Assembly: GCA_030407315.1 (NCBI GenBank)
Contig: JALQPE010001904.1
Span: 1 to 64,000 of the forward strand
Source of the DNA: Asparagopsis taxiformis
Taxonomy: Eukaryota; Rhodophyta; Florideophyceae; Bonnemaisoniales; Bonnemaisoniaceae
Direction of reading: 5' to 3'
Length of the DNA stretch: 64,000 bases
In this document: positions 1 to 11,879 of the stretch, piece after piece
How the letters are laid out: every line of letters begins with the position of its first letter
Numbering within the stretch: position 1 is the first letter of the stretch
Notes under the pieces: model-generated
What the model was told of the DNA's origin: nothing
Database searches by the model: none
Seen by the model: only the letters and a program-made list of their open reading frames with translations
Program-made: the position numbers and the translations under genes

Positions 1-1
1 C

Positions 2-440
2 CGTCTGTGTTTTCGGAAGTGGACGCGGACGTCCAGTCTCTCTAGTACGGGTCCTAGTCGGCCCCGAGATTACTAGAACAAATGAACGTCCGCGTCCGAA
101 AAAAAAATTAAAATTTTTTGGATGCGGACGTCCACTTTCTCTAGTACGTTCGGCGAATACTAGGACCCGACATCCACTTTCTCTAGTACGTTCGGCGGAA
201 TACTAGGACCCGACATCAGTTTCTCTAGTACGTTCGGCGGAGTACTAGGACCCGACATCCAGTTTCTCTAGTACGTTTGGCGGGATCCTAGGACCCGACA
301 TTCAGTATACAATATATCAGCAAAAACCGGGAGGGAAGAAATTACAGCGGATGGTAAATTGAGGGCCCATATCGGACCGTATTTTATTCTCTCATTTACG
401 AAACTGCTGGTATACAATAAGTCTCTCTAGAATAGGAAAT
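2..440 (+). repeat. Left terminal inverted repeat of the giant transposon
   Basis: This is the reverse complement of 17729-18038, beginning CGTCTGTGTTTTCGG. It contains GGACGTCC palindromes (for example 27-34) near the tip. Positions ~133-305 hold four tandem units of about 42 bp (CTCTAGTACGTTCGGCGG...TAGGACCCGACATC) where the right end has one. The inner section (307-430) continues the match to 17741-17865. The extra units explain the length difference between the two arms. Confidence 0.85.
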
Positions 441-565
441 ACATATCTGATCAGAATAGGAAATAAATACCCGGTTAGAATAGGAAATACGTATCCAGCC
501 AGGATACGGAAATGTATCCAGCTAGAATATGGAATACGTATCCAGCCAGAATACAAAAATACCTG
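427..565 (+). repeat. Short tandem repeats, ~28-bp unit
   Basis: About five or six degenerate units of the form AGAATAGGAAATACGTATCC follow one another just inside the left terminal repeat. No counterpart is seen inside the right end. Subterminal repeats of this kind often flank the ends of DNA transposons; a binding role is only inference. Confidence 0.7.
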
Positions 566-2400
566 TCAGCATACCGTCGATCACCCATCTCCCTCACTAT
601 CGCGTTCTCCTACCATCCGAACGCCATGCACCACCATCCGCACATACTTCAAGAACCCTCACGACCTAGATTACAAAAAATCTGCTCCTTCCCAATTCCA
701 TCCCCGCTTTCCTCGACACCACCCCAGCCCATTAAATCATCAAGACATGAAACACGAACATGGTCAGCAAAAATCTTACACGACTTGAAACCCACTCTTA
801 CTTCTATCGTATGCCCGAAAATATACACATACCAGAAAACACCTCACAGCTTCATTCCCCATCTTCCTAGATCCCTTCTTCACTCTCCCTGAGTCCTGCC
901 GTTCCTGCTTCACCACTCCTGCATCACATACACAACATCAACCCAACAGTCAGATTCAAAAGCAACGCTTCCACGCCAGATATCTTAGAAAATCCCTTAC
1001 TTACCTCTCATCCATCCTACACACAATACAAACCATGATGCAAAAACTTGCAATGAATAATCAAAGTCAGCAGTCCATATCTTCGCAAAAACAAGTCTTG
1101 GCGCTCAATGAAACTTACCTTCTGTCATCACCATTCCAGCATCACCTGCATAAAAATCGAAATCAACAACAACAGTCGGACTCAAAACCCACATGTCCCT
1201 CTCAGCATACTCTCAAAACTTCCGCACTTTCCTTCGCTCGACACAATACGCACCATGACTGGATAAGCTTCCAATGAATAAATATCGCATTAACTGCAAT
1301 AGTCAGATTCGAAACAAACACTTCTCTCGATGCATACCCTCAGAACTCACTTACTCTCGTTTCATTCTACACACAATACAGACCAAAAGTCGAAAATCTC
1401 ACAACCAACAAATGAAGTCAACATTCCGCATCTTCGCACCACCGGACTGCGCGCTAAATGCAACTTACCTTCCGTCATCACATTCCTGCATCACCTACAA
1501 AAAATCGAAATCAACAACAACAGTCGGACTGAAAACCCATGCTTCCCTCGCTGCATACCCTCAGAACTTACTTACCCCGTTGTATCCTGCACACAATAGA
1601 AACCATAAGTCAAAAATTGTACAAAAAAATGTAGTCAGCATTCCATATCTTCGCGCAACTTAACTAGGCGCTCAATGTAACTTACCTTCCGTCATCACCA
1701 TTCCAGAATCACCTACACAAAATCAACATCAACCACAGCAGTCAGACTCAAAACCCACATTCCACTCACTGCACCCCTCAAATGCTCGCCTACCTCCCTT
1801 CCACCCTTCAGCAAATAGCACCATGACTCACTAAGCTCCCAATAAATAAATATTGCATAAAAGACGACAGTCAAATTAAAACAAACACTTCCCTCGCTTC
1901 ATACCCTCAGGACGCACTTAACCTCTTCATCTCGTTGCATCATACAAACAATACAACCAATAATTCACAAATCGTGCAACGAAAAAATGTAGTCAGCATT
2001 CCATTTCATCGCGAAACCCGTCTTTCAGCTCAATGAAACTTACCTTACTTCATCACTATTCCTGCACCACCTATACAACATCAAAATGAACCAGAACAGT
2101 CAGACTAAAAACCCATGCATCCCTTATTGCACACCCGCGAGACTAACTTACTTACCTGCCTCCCATGGTTCACAACATGCAAACCACGACTCACGAAGCG
2201 TCTAATGAATCAATATCGCATCAACGACAACAGTACGACTCAAAACACACGCTTCCCTCGCTGCATACTCTCCAAACTGGCATACTCACCGTCGTTCTAT
2301 CCTCTACACCAAACAAAGGAAACACGACCAAAGAACCTCAGCCAGTGACGGCGGAGAAGTGGAACTCCACAGATTAACCTGCGGCGTCGACTGGACAGCT
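566..2400. repeat. Degenerate satellite-like, C/A-rich repeat block
   Basis: Phrases recur in order: a CATCACC...AATCAACAACAACAGTCGGACTCAAAACCC-like phrase near 916, 1127, 1486, 1690 and 2060; AGTCAGCATTCCATATCTTCG near 1069, 1416, 1631 and 1991; and an AATGAATAAATATCGCAT-like phrase near 1272, 1842 and 2205. Spacing is irregular (about 215-360 bp). The short open frames here are low complexity and drift along with the repeats, so I call no gene. Confidence 0.6.
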
Positions 2401-2846
2401 TTCAACGTCAGCTTAAGTCCTGCTGTGCATACTCCATATCATCGCCGGTATTGAGATTAATAATGGCCAAGCCATGGTCTCTGAACTCCCGAATGATGAG
2501 ATCCGGATCGAGAACATCGGAATGGTATAATCATATATATCACAATCCATTTGCTTCCCTTAAATGATCCCTGTAATATCCACTGTAAAGCACAAACTTA
2601 TTCCATGAAGTTCGCAGTTAATATAATTTTATTATTTCAAATGAATTAATTGAAAATCCATCTCCCACGGCGGTCATTCGTCCTTCCAAGCGCACGTTGC
2701 CAGCAAAATGTGTGACCTAGCGGTGATGATTGATCGCTCAGGCACATTCCACCATTGGGCTGCCAGAAGTGAGCACAAAAACTGATACCCACAAAACCAC
2801 GAGAACATTACAAACGAGGTCTCGAACGCACATTTGGAATACAATA
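2401..2846. other. No feature recognised
   Basis: Unremarkable AT-leaning DNA between the satellite-like block and the outer edge of the foldback. No coding frame or repeat that I can support. Confidence 0.5.
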
Positions 2847-4453
2847 TAAATACTATACAACAAACTCTACTCGCTATCTCAGACGACGCGGCTCACAAGT
2901 GGCGTAGTCCCAATTTTCCGTAACGCCTTTCCTGATGCTTAAAAGTAAAAAACACGTCAAAACGTATATCAGAAATGAGTGCGAGAGTTTTCTGCACAGG
3001 AGATGCTGAGCCACCAAATTGGTTTTGCGGAAATTTTAGAATTTCTGGGCTGGCCAGCAATGCAATCGAGCTGGACATCCACCGGACGTCCATTTCAGGT
3101 TGATCGTGAGAGAGTAGGGCGGGACCATGATGAAACAAGGACCAAGACCTGTCCCTGACGTGTTGAGCCTGAAATCGACCCTTCGTAAGACGCGATTTTG
3201 GCTTACAGTTGGTGCTTACAGAAGCCAGTGATGACCCCGGTCGGGGCGGCAGCCGGTTCCTGGGGCCGTTGTGGCCAAATTAGACACCTTGATTTGAATT
3301 GAAATTTGGGCTATTCTCAAAAACATGCACATGTGAACATGTTTTTGAGATGGGGGTGTGCCGTACGGCACTTTCGACCTCCCAAATCGATATAATTTTG
3401 CAATTTTTTTTCTGACTGAAATTTTAGAATTTCTGGGCTCGCCAGCAATGCAATTGAGATGGACATTCACCGGACGTCCATTTCAGGTTGGTCGAGTATT
3501 GCACATGGATACAGTTTTGCAGCTATTTCTCAGCCCAACATTTTAGAATTTCAGGGCTGACCAGCAATGTAACCGAGGCGGACTTCCACTGGACGTCCAT
3601 TTCAAGTTAGGCTAGTGCTGCACATTTGCTCGCATCGCAGCAACTAAGCAAGTGTTGAGAGCACCGAGATGCCATGCAGACAAGAGGGAATCGGCTGCAA
3701 ACGGCTTCCCTGGTCGGCAGCTGGATGTCTGGATGTCAATGGCTGCAAGCATGGAAATCTTGCTACCGCACGGCGCATACACACTGCAGCAGCACATCAC
3801 TGACGCATGCGAAAGTTGGGTGCTGCAGTGCGTGGTTGTTTGTGTGTTTGTGTGTGCACGACGAACCTTGTGGTATCCCTAGGCGTGCACTGGTGCAAAA
3901 CATTTGGACTGCCCCATCGGTCGTACTTTGACGCATTTACATGCATCGGAGAACGACCAAGGAGGTAGAGCAGCAATCGCTGTTGGCTGAGCGTCCAAAT
4001 TGGAGGGCTTGGGACAATGGTTCTATAGCAGTCATTTATAGGACGCCCACCGTTGATGACTGAGATCCACGGTGGGTTTAGTATTCATGGTGTTGTCCTG
4101 CATTGGCGGATGTCGAAGACGAGTACTTCCAGTGAGCGTCCAAGCTGAACAGCGTGAGTGGGTAAGTGAGCGGGGAGGGGCCGCTCGGGGCGCTTGGTAG
4201 CTTCTGGGGCCGTTGTGGCCAAATTAGAATCGATTCTTGATCAAGCCTATGTCCGGCGGACGTCCTGAATTGCTTTATTTTTGGGCTATTCTCAAAAACA
4301 TGCACATGTGAACATGTTTTTGAGATGGGGGTGTGCCGTACGGCACTTTCGACCGCCCAAATCGATGTATTTTTGCATTTTTTTTCTGACTGAAATTTTA
4401 GAATTTCTGGGCTCGCCAGCAATGCAATTGCGCTGGTCATTCACCGGACGTCC
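2847..4453 (+). repeat. Left arm of a large internal inverted repeat (foldback)
   Basis: This arm is the reverse complement of most of 7075-9185. Conceptual translations of the segment 3612-3931 and its mate 7599-7918 are identical, so the arms are nearly identical there. It contains the hairpin CTCAAAAACATG...CATGTTTTTGAG at 3316-3349 and 4291-4324, each followed by the palindrome GTGCCGTACGGCAC, and several copies of the block around GGACGTCCATTTCAGG. Confidence 0.85.
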
Positions 4454-7074
4454 ATTTCCATTTCAGATCTACTGGTTGCACTAGGCCTGAAAGTGTTTCT
4501 GGATAGGGCCGAATAACGACCTGGGCAGCACGCACTGCGTAAGATGATCTGTGTGATGCAGACTGCAAGGATTTCTATGGTGATTCTGGCTGGGGAATGT
4601 GGTAAGCTTGATTGTTGCGTGGCTTTGTATCTCCTTGCCTGCCATTTTGCTTGGATATTTACACGAGCGATCAAACCGAAGACGCCGACTCGGCACAACT
4701 ACCAACTCTCCTAGCTTCGAGTCAGCGCCATCTAATTGCAACTTGTGACACTCAAGACGAATACGTTGTGCTGATCTCTGCAATGAAAATTGAGTTAGTG
4801 CTGCAGTTCTTTTGGGCGATGCCAATATGCAGGGATACTGTTTACACCTTTTGGGAGTCAAGAAGTTCTCGGATTGCAAATCAAATCAGATCATGGTAGA
4901 ATATCTGACTTTTCTCTCTTCCCTTCACCACATCTGCATCCGGAGCTGAGCCAAGCTGAGCTGGAGGGAACCCGGCCGCTGACCCCTGTCATTCTCATAA
5001 ACATCTTTAATGCAATACTATTCGTGTATGGTAATGTAAGTGCTAATGAAAATGTATACAAGTCTAGAATAAACGTTGCAGTGGTTCTTTGTAGCTATCG
5101 ATACTTGCTAAAAATCTGTAGCTTTTGCTTTTCGCATGGACGAGTTGCAGTCTTTGTGTTTGTTTCATTTCTGCCACAAACGAGAGGCAATCAGGGTCTG
5201 TGTTCACATAGAGAATGATTTAATATATGCGCTCATTGCCGTCGTAGATACTTTTAACAATGGCCAGTACGTTTCTCTCGGCCGCCGCCGGGTACGGTCG
5301 GACTGAAAGATCGGGGAGATGTGTGGAGAGTAGTGTTTCGATAGAGACGAACGTTGCGATGGATGGAATGGTGATGATTTCATGCTGAAGCGATGGGAGA
5401 TGGATGGATATGGTTGAATGAAATCTAGTATTCCGAAGGAGGCCTTTTCTCGAGGAAGAGGCATTATATTCTCACAAAGCATGTAGATACTGGTTTCCAG
5501 TTTGGTATGCTATTGTAGCTCAATTCACATCATATCTACACGTACGTATGGAGAGAGATCCAAGTGTGCGTGGCACAGGTCCAACGGTGAAACAACGCAG
5601 TATGAAACTACCACAGATAAGGCGGCGTACAAAATCCTCGACTCAAGGCAGCTCTCAGGCTTTCGTGAGCACCGACTTCGTTCCACCAAGATGTTTCGGA
5701 AATATGTGCTGGTCTAACTTGATACGACCATAGGACAGTTTTGCTCCCTAAGCAATGAGCGAAAAATCAATGATTGCGCGTGTCGTCGGTACGGTCTTGT
5801 AATGTTGGCTCAACCAATAACATCTAACGTTGAGTTATCCACCCTCCGCCGTGTCGCGTCGTAAATTTGCACAGAAAATTTGTTTCAAATCTTTGCTCCA
5901 ATTATCAGCTCAAATACGGCATTGATCTCCAGCTTCATCTGGACAGAAACACCGATCGCTCGATGTCTGTCTCAAATAAACCGCAGTCAAACGCCATGCG
6001 GAAAGTTTCATCGCTTCCCGTTGCGACTGAATCTGCAAACGCCACACAAAAATTTGCCCTTTCCGCGTCCGGAACGAACGCCGACTACATGTCGTCAGGT
6101 TCCTGATCGACTGGATCGATGGAGCTTGCTCTGCAGGAGAGCAGGACAGGCGGTTTGTTATGCCTGGACAATTTCCATACCGATCTCCCTTCTTGAGTGC
6201 AAAATTACGAGTCTAGAAATTGACCTGCATCGGCTGCTGTATCACATCTGTGCTAAGGATTGATGATACCCGTACCGCTGAGAAATTGCAGCTCTGGTAA
6301 CGTGGGGATGATGTGCTGAACACGCAGAACGCTGATCCATAATGGGACTGCTTCATAGGCATAGTACGGAATGTATTGAGACAGCCCAAGCGAATTCAGG
6401 AGGGAGCACCAGGGCAGTGCGCGGTGACTCAGCAGATACCAGTGGTGAGTGGTCTAAATGGGGCTACACACGAGTTTGTCAATGAACAGTCTAGTTTAGT
6501 TGGAAATGTTTCGGATGGATGGTATGTTGTAAATGTCGACAGATTTGAGGAAGCGATAGAAGCAATCAGCACCGTGTAGTTGCATCAAGGCTTTAGTGGC
6601 CATTGTTAGAGAACTTTCTCCAATGCCCTTATTGCAGGATGGGCAGAAAACCCGGCCGGCTTCGAGATTGAAGAATTCATTGCGCAGATTGAATGAATGC
6701 AATTGACGGAGAATGCAGAAGTATACAATGGTTCGTTTTGCAGGGTGACGTAGGGGAAACATGTTGGGCTTGTTGGAAATGCTGAGAGCGATGATGAGAT
6801 CCAGTCGTTTCCGTCGTAGATGGCAGTGCTTGTTTTCTGCACGGCTAGCTTGTCTGCTGGGCGACTGGACGGTATTGGCGTACGATGAAGCGGGACTGGT
6901 GGTGTTTAAATGACATTTTTTTGTTTGAAGATGGATGTATGTGTGCGACTAGAATGTAGTAAGAGCATGAAAATGTTTATGTTTGATGGGCGTCGCATGT
7001 TGGGGGACTTTATGTCGTGTGGGGCAATAATGTCTCAGGTATTTGAAGCAGACAGCAATCGCTTGAGCGCATAT
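4454..7074. other. Spacer between the foldback arms
   Basis: This 2.6-kb unique stretch lies between the two arms. No intact gene is recognised. The only family resemblance seen is a possible copia RNase H scrap at 4612-4899. Other short frames (for example 5867-6263, 6376-6579, 6496-6762) have no recognisable motif. Confidence 0.55.
4612..4899 (+). pseudogene. Possible Ty1/copia RNase H relic
   Basis: The frame contains CDTQDEYVVLISAMK followed by a hydrophobic stretch. This resembles the conserved S-T-x-E-A-E-Y-x-A-L-x-x-A-x-K segment of copia-type RNase H. Upstream and downstream sequence does not extend the match convincingly. If real, it is an old fragment captured in the foldback spacer. 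Chance resemblance is quite possible. Confidence 0.25.
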
Positions 7075-9185
7075 AGACGTCCGGTGAATGACCAGCGCAA
7101 TTGCATTGCTGGCGAGCCCAGAAATTCTAAAATTTCAGTCAGAAAAAAAATGCAAAAATACATCGATTTGGGCGGTCGAAAAGTGCCGTACGGCACACCC
7201 CCATCTCAAAAACATGTTCACATGTGCATGTTTTTGAGAATAGCCCAAAAAATAAAGCAATTCAGGACGTCCGCCGGACATAGGCTTGATCAAGAATCGA
7301 TTCTAATTTGGCCACAACGGCCCCAGAAGCTACCAAGCGCCCCGAGCGGCCCCTCCCCGCTCACTTACCCACTCACGCTGTTCAGCTTGGACGCTCACTG
7401 GAAGTACTCGTCTTCGACATCCGCCAATGCAGGACAACACCATGAATACTAAACCCACCGTGGATCTCAGTCATCAACGGTGGGCGTCCTATAAATGACT
7501 GCTATAGAACCATTGTCCCAAGCCCTCCAATTTGGACGCTCAGCCAACAGCGATTGCTGCTCTACCTCCTTGGTCGTTCTCCGATGCATGTAAATGCGTC
7601 AAAGTACGACCGATGGGGCAGTCCAAATGTTTTGCACCAGTGCACGCCTAGGGATACCACAAGGTTCGTCGTGCACACACAAACACACAAACAACCACGC
7701 ACTGCAGCACCCAACTTTCGCATGCGTCAGTGATGTGCTGCTGCAGTGTGTATGCGCCGTGCGGTAGCAAGATTTCCATGCTTGCAGCCATTGACATCCA
7801 GACATCCAGCTGCCGACCAGGGAAGCCGTTTGCAGCCGATTCCCTCTTGTCTGCATGGCATCTCGGTGCTCTCAACACTTGCTTAGTTGCTGCGATGCGA
7901 GCAAATGTGCAGCACTAGCCTAACTTGAAATGGACGTCCAGTGGAAGTCCGCCTCGGTTACATTGCTGGTCAGCCCTGAAATTCTAAAATGTTGGGCTGA
8001 GAAATAGCTGCAAAACTGTATCCATGTGCAATACTCGACCAACCTGAAATGGACGTCCGGTGAATGTCCATCTCAATTGCATTGCTGGCGAGCCCAGAAA
8101 TTCTAAAATTTCAGTCAGAAAAAAAATTGCAAAATTATATCGATTTGGGAGGTCGAAAGTGCCGTACGGCACACCCCAATCTCAAAAACATGTTCACATG
8201 TGCATGTTTTTGAGAATAGCCCAAATTTCAATTCAAATCAAGGTGTCTAATCTGGCCACAACGGCCCCAGAAGAAGCCATCCGACGCCCCGAGCGGGGCC
8301 ATCGCTGGCTTCTGTAAGCACCAACTGTAAGCAAAGCCACATCTCACGAAGGATCGATTCCAGGCTCAGGCTCAATACGCCAGGGCGAAGTTTTGGTCCT
8401 TGTTTCGACATGCTCCCACCCCACTTTCTCACGACAAACACTGCTCATCCATCATGCTGCCCATGCTACGTGCACTTTGTATGAGTAGTGAGCCCGCCTG
8501 CTTAGTTGCTGCAATGCATGGATGTGGGCAGCACACGACCAACCTGAAATGGACGTCCGGTGGATGTCCAGCTTGATTGCACTGCTGGCCAGCCCAGAAA
8601 TTCTAAAATTTCGGGCAGAAAAAAATTGTGAAAAATCATCGATTTGGGCGGGTCGATTGTGCCGTACGGCAGACCCCCATCTCAAAAACATGTTCACATG
8701 TGCATGTTTTTGAGAATAGCCCAAATTTCAATTCAAATCAAGGTGTCTAATTTGGCCACAACGGCCCCAGGAACCGGCTGCCGCCCCGACCGGGGTCATC
8801 ACTGGCTTCTGTAAGCACCAACTGTAAGCCAAAATCGCGTCTTACGAAGGGTCGATTTCAGGCTCAACACGTCAGGGACAGGTCTTGGTCCTTGTTTCAT
8901 CATGTTCCCGCCCCACTCTCTCACGACCAACCTGAAATGGACGTCCGGTGGATGTCCAGCTCGATTGCATTGCTGGCCAGCCCAGAAATTCTAAAATTTC
9001 CGAAAAATCAATTTGGTGGCCCAGCATCTCCTGTGCCGAAAAATCCCGCGCTCACTTCTGATGTACGTCTAGACGTGTTTCGCACTTGTGCGCATCAGAG
9101 AAGGCCTCACGGAAGGTTGAGACTACGCTATTTGTGTACCGCGTCGTCTGAAATAGCGAGTAGTGTTTGTTGTATAGTTCTGGAG
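7075..9185 (-). repeat. Right arm of the large internal inverted repeat, with an extra ~500-bp unit
   Basis: It mirrors 2847-4453 but is about 500 bp longer because one module is present twice in tandem: the hairpin block starts at 8181 and again at 8681. A third hairpin copy sits at 7205-7238. The GC-rich stretch ending CACAACGGCCCCAG is diverged between the two tandem units (around 8255-8440 and 8755-8930), while the hairpin parts are nearly identical. Confidence 0.85.
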
Positions 9186-10344
9186 TATGCGTCTAGTGGT
9201 TTGTAAAGCTTGCAGAACGGGATAGGGATGTGGGTGGCCCTATTTTATGAATACATGAGTACCAATATTCAGGGTTGACAAAGCGGAAAGGCATACGTTC
9301 ATACATGTTTGAGATTGCATAGTGGAGAAAATATTTACATCGAAATTTAGATGGAGCTGATGGAGGTTTTTAAGGATGAGGTATGAGAGGAAGAAAATTC
9401 TTCTGTGGTATGAGGATGTGTTCTCTGGAGGGATGCAATCTTGGAATAGTACAGGGGGAGGTGGAAATGTACGGAGTGCGGGTTTAGATTGGATTGTGAT
9501 TCGGAGAGGAGTGCCGACGAGCATATGATGGGGATTGGGGAGACACTGCGGGGTGTTGGGGTAGTGAGGGCGGAGGAGGTGTTTAGGTGGGACCGTAGGA
9601 GGGTGCGGTTGAAGGCGCCGAGAGGAGGGGTTTTTTAGGAAAGTGAGGAGAAAGAGGCGGGAAGGGGGTGGCGTCTGTTCTGGCTTTGGTGAGTGGGGAT
9701 GTGATGGAGAAGAAGGGGGTTATTGTATTTGGGGAGGGACGAGAGTGGGAGGATGGGTGCGAAGTGGGGGGTTGATATGTGGTTCAGAGCGGGGAGGTTT
9801 CTGGGGAGACGGCGTCGGAGCGGGAGCGTGGGCCGGTGGTGGTGGTGGTGGTGTATACGGTATCGAAGATGCGGATGGCGTGGGGGCATGTAGCAGGTGA
9901 GGGAGGGAGGAGTGGAGCAGGTCGGGTACGGGATGAGGAGTGAGAGGTTTTCGAAGAGTAAGCTACAGGGGAAGTTTGTGGAGAGGGCGAAGGAGAGGGG
10001 TTGAAGGAAGAGGAGAGAGGGTATTGAAGAACAATACGTTGCAAAGGTGATGGGGGAGAGCATGGTCGAGGGGATAGGGGATGTTTTCCCTATTCTGAGG
10101 TAGTATGAGGACTGGTTATAAGAAATCTGTACGGTAGAGCAGAAAAGTAGGTATGGAATGGAGGTGTGCACCGTGGAAGCGGGGATAGGTAGCTGAAAAT
10201 GCGTTCTAGAGTGGTATTGGGGGTGTTTGAGGTACAGTACGGGGGAGGTGAGCACCAAATGGAAGGGGGTGTGAGCGAGAGGATGAAAAAATTAAAGACG
10301 AAATTGGAGTCGACCGACAAGGAAAAATAGAGTGGTCGCCGTGA
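9186..10344. other. Purine-rich low-complexity stretch, no gene called
   Basis: The plus strand is strongly G/A-rich with many GGGGAGG-like runs from about 9420 to 10300. A long minus-strand open frame (9635-10258) reads as proline/serine/histidine-rich low-complexity sequence. It is explained by the base skew that removes stop codons, so it is not called as a gene. Confidence 0.5.
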
Positions 10345-10642
10345 TGGATGCGGACATCCATGTCGAGCAAGGCGGCAGAAATTTCCGGGGTCGAAATTTT
10401 GAATTTCTGAACCGGCGCCCGTCCTAGGTTGACATAGACATGGCGGAAGTCCATCCCGAGGGGGACATCCGTGGTACTAGAAACAATGAATGTCGTCCTA
10501 GTAATACTAGACGTACTAGACCGCATGGACGTCCGGTTCTAGGCGGACATCCAAAAATACTGGAGAACATGGACGTCCGCCTAGTAATACTAGGTGTACT
10601 AGAGGTTGTGGACGTCCGCGTCCATTTCCGAGAACACAGACG
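10345..10642 (-). repeat. Diverged copy of the transposon end
   Basis: The segment ends GTGGACGTCCGCGTCCA, then a TTTCCGAGAACACAGACG tip, in the same orientation as the right terminus at 18038 (ACTTCCGAAAACACAGACG). It contains several GGACGTCC copies and CTAGTAATACTAG phrases like those in the terminal repeats. Internal spacing differs, so it is an older or rearranged relative of the true ends. Confidence 0.7.
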
Positions 10643-11644
10643 TTCTTGAATTATGAGCCTTGAATCCATCGATCTCATTGGACGCCCGGAACTCTCTTGA
10701 ATTGAAGGATTCCAGCGTGCCAGTCGTAGTTCAACCAGCAATGACTGTGGAAAGACATGTTATCTGTCTGATCTCTAATCCGAATACTCTTGGTGGGAAC
10801 GATTCATTATCTGCTCCCGTTATTATTCCACATGTTCGTAGAACAATATTCTGTTCATTGAATGGAGTCATAATGTAAATGTTCTACCATTTATATGCAT
10901 CAAGTTGCATGCTATTGCACCTGAACCTTGTAAACACCATTTTAGTTGTACAAAAATCGAATCAAGCTTCTGTAGTTTGAGAACAGTACGACGTACTACT
11001 TTTCGGCAGGCCTTCTTTGTGCACCGTTCAAGCAATAATAATGTTCTTTCGGTCTGAGTTTCTATTTCTAATATGCATTGTTTATCGTCTAAGTTGCAGT
11101 GGGTAGGAATGTACTCTAAGGTGTAATGTAGGATATGGAATGTATTAAGGGATGAAAGAAACCTGGTAGCTGCGCTGTTTACTGAAAAATGGCATTGCAA
11201 TGGGGAAATGAGAATGGGTTTTCGGTGTGCAAGATACTCAGACCTGTTCGGTAATATTGGTATCGGAGGGGAAGGTGGCGAAACCTGTTCAGAAATTCCT
11301 GCTATTAGCAGCGAAAAGATGATTTGTACGGCCCATTTGCTGTATAGGAAATAGTCCTGGTGAGATGGGCCATTCCTAGGAAATATGAAAAAAATATGCC
11401 AAGTGTTGTGAGCAATATAGCAAATCAGATTGCCAAATCATTCCATCATCTGGATAGACACGGCCCGGCGCAATATAATTTTTAGAATACCCCACTACTG
11501 ATATTTCTGATTGGCACTCATTGGGAGAGTGCTTGCGTCTCCTATCCACTTCAATTGTCTCCCTAGTAATGGGAACCACGATACACGGGCCACCACCGCC
11601 GTTGTAATCCGGTTTGAGCCGTGTCGTGCCCTGCATGGCCAAGA
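10643..11644. other. Intergenic, no gene recognised
   Basis: About 1 kb between the diverged end copy and the inverted repeat preceding the methyltransferase gene. Short open frames on both strands show no motif. The promoter of the downstream gene probably lies towards the right side. Confidence 0.4.
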
Positions 11645-11740
11645 TGCTTCACCATGCCAAAACCGAAATGACCGTTCACATTGGATCCAATGTGAACGGT
11701 CATTTCGGGTTTGGGACAGTGTACTATGCATGGTGAAAGT
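11645..11740. repeat. Near-perfect inverted repeat upstream of the methyltransferase gene
   Basis: The core 11663-11708 is a perfect palindrome centred on GGATCC at 11685/11686, with arms CCGAAATGACCGTTCACATT. Partial symmetry extends outward to CTTCACCATG on the left and CATGGTGAAAG on the right. It lies about 150 bp before the likely coding start at 11880. It could form a cruciform or be a two-fold-symmetric binding site; the role is inference. Confidence 0.85.
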
Positions 11741-11879
11741 ACACTGTACTTGAGTATGGCGTTCATGACAATCATTTCAAGTCCTTCATGCGAAAGTGCG
11801 AGAAATTGATACAGAGTTTTATAGCTTCTGTTTCCCCTTCATTTCTTACCCGCACTTCATTATTTCAGAACTGGATGAC

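Noticed and set aside
133..305. Direct repeats resembling a CRISPR array
   Set aside because: Units are contiguous with no spacers, lie in a transposon end, and the genome is eukaryotic.
7910..8320. Small genes in the foldback (for example 62-, 76- and 85-residue frames)
   Set aside because: The same frames occur in mirror image in the other arm; they are explained by repeat identity and show no coding signature.
9635..10258. 207-residue minus-strand open frame
   Set aside because: It is proline/serine/histidine-rich and arises from a strongly purine-skewed stretch with few stop codons; there is no motif or start context.
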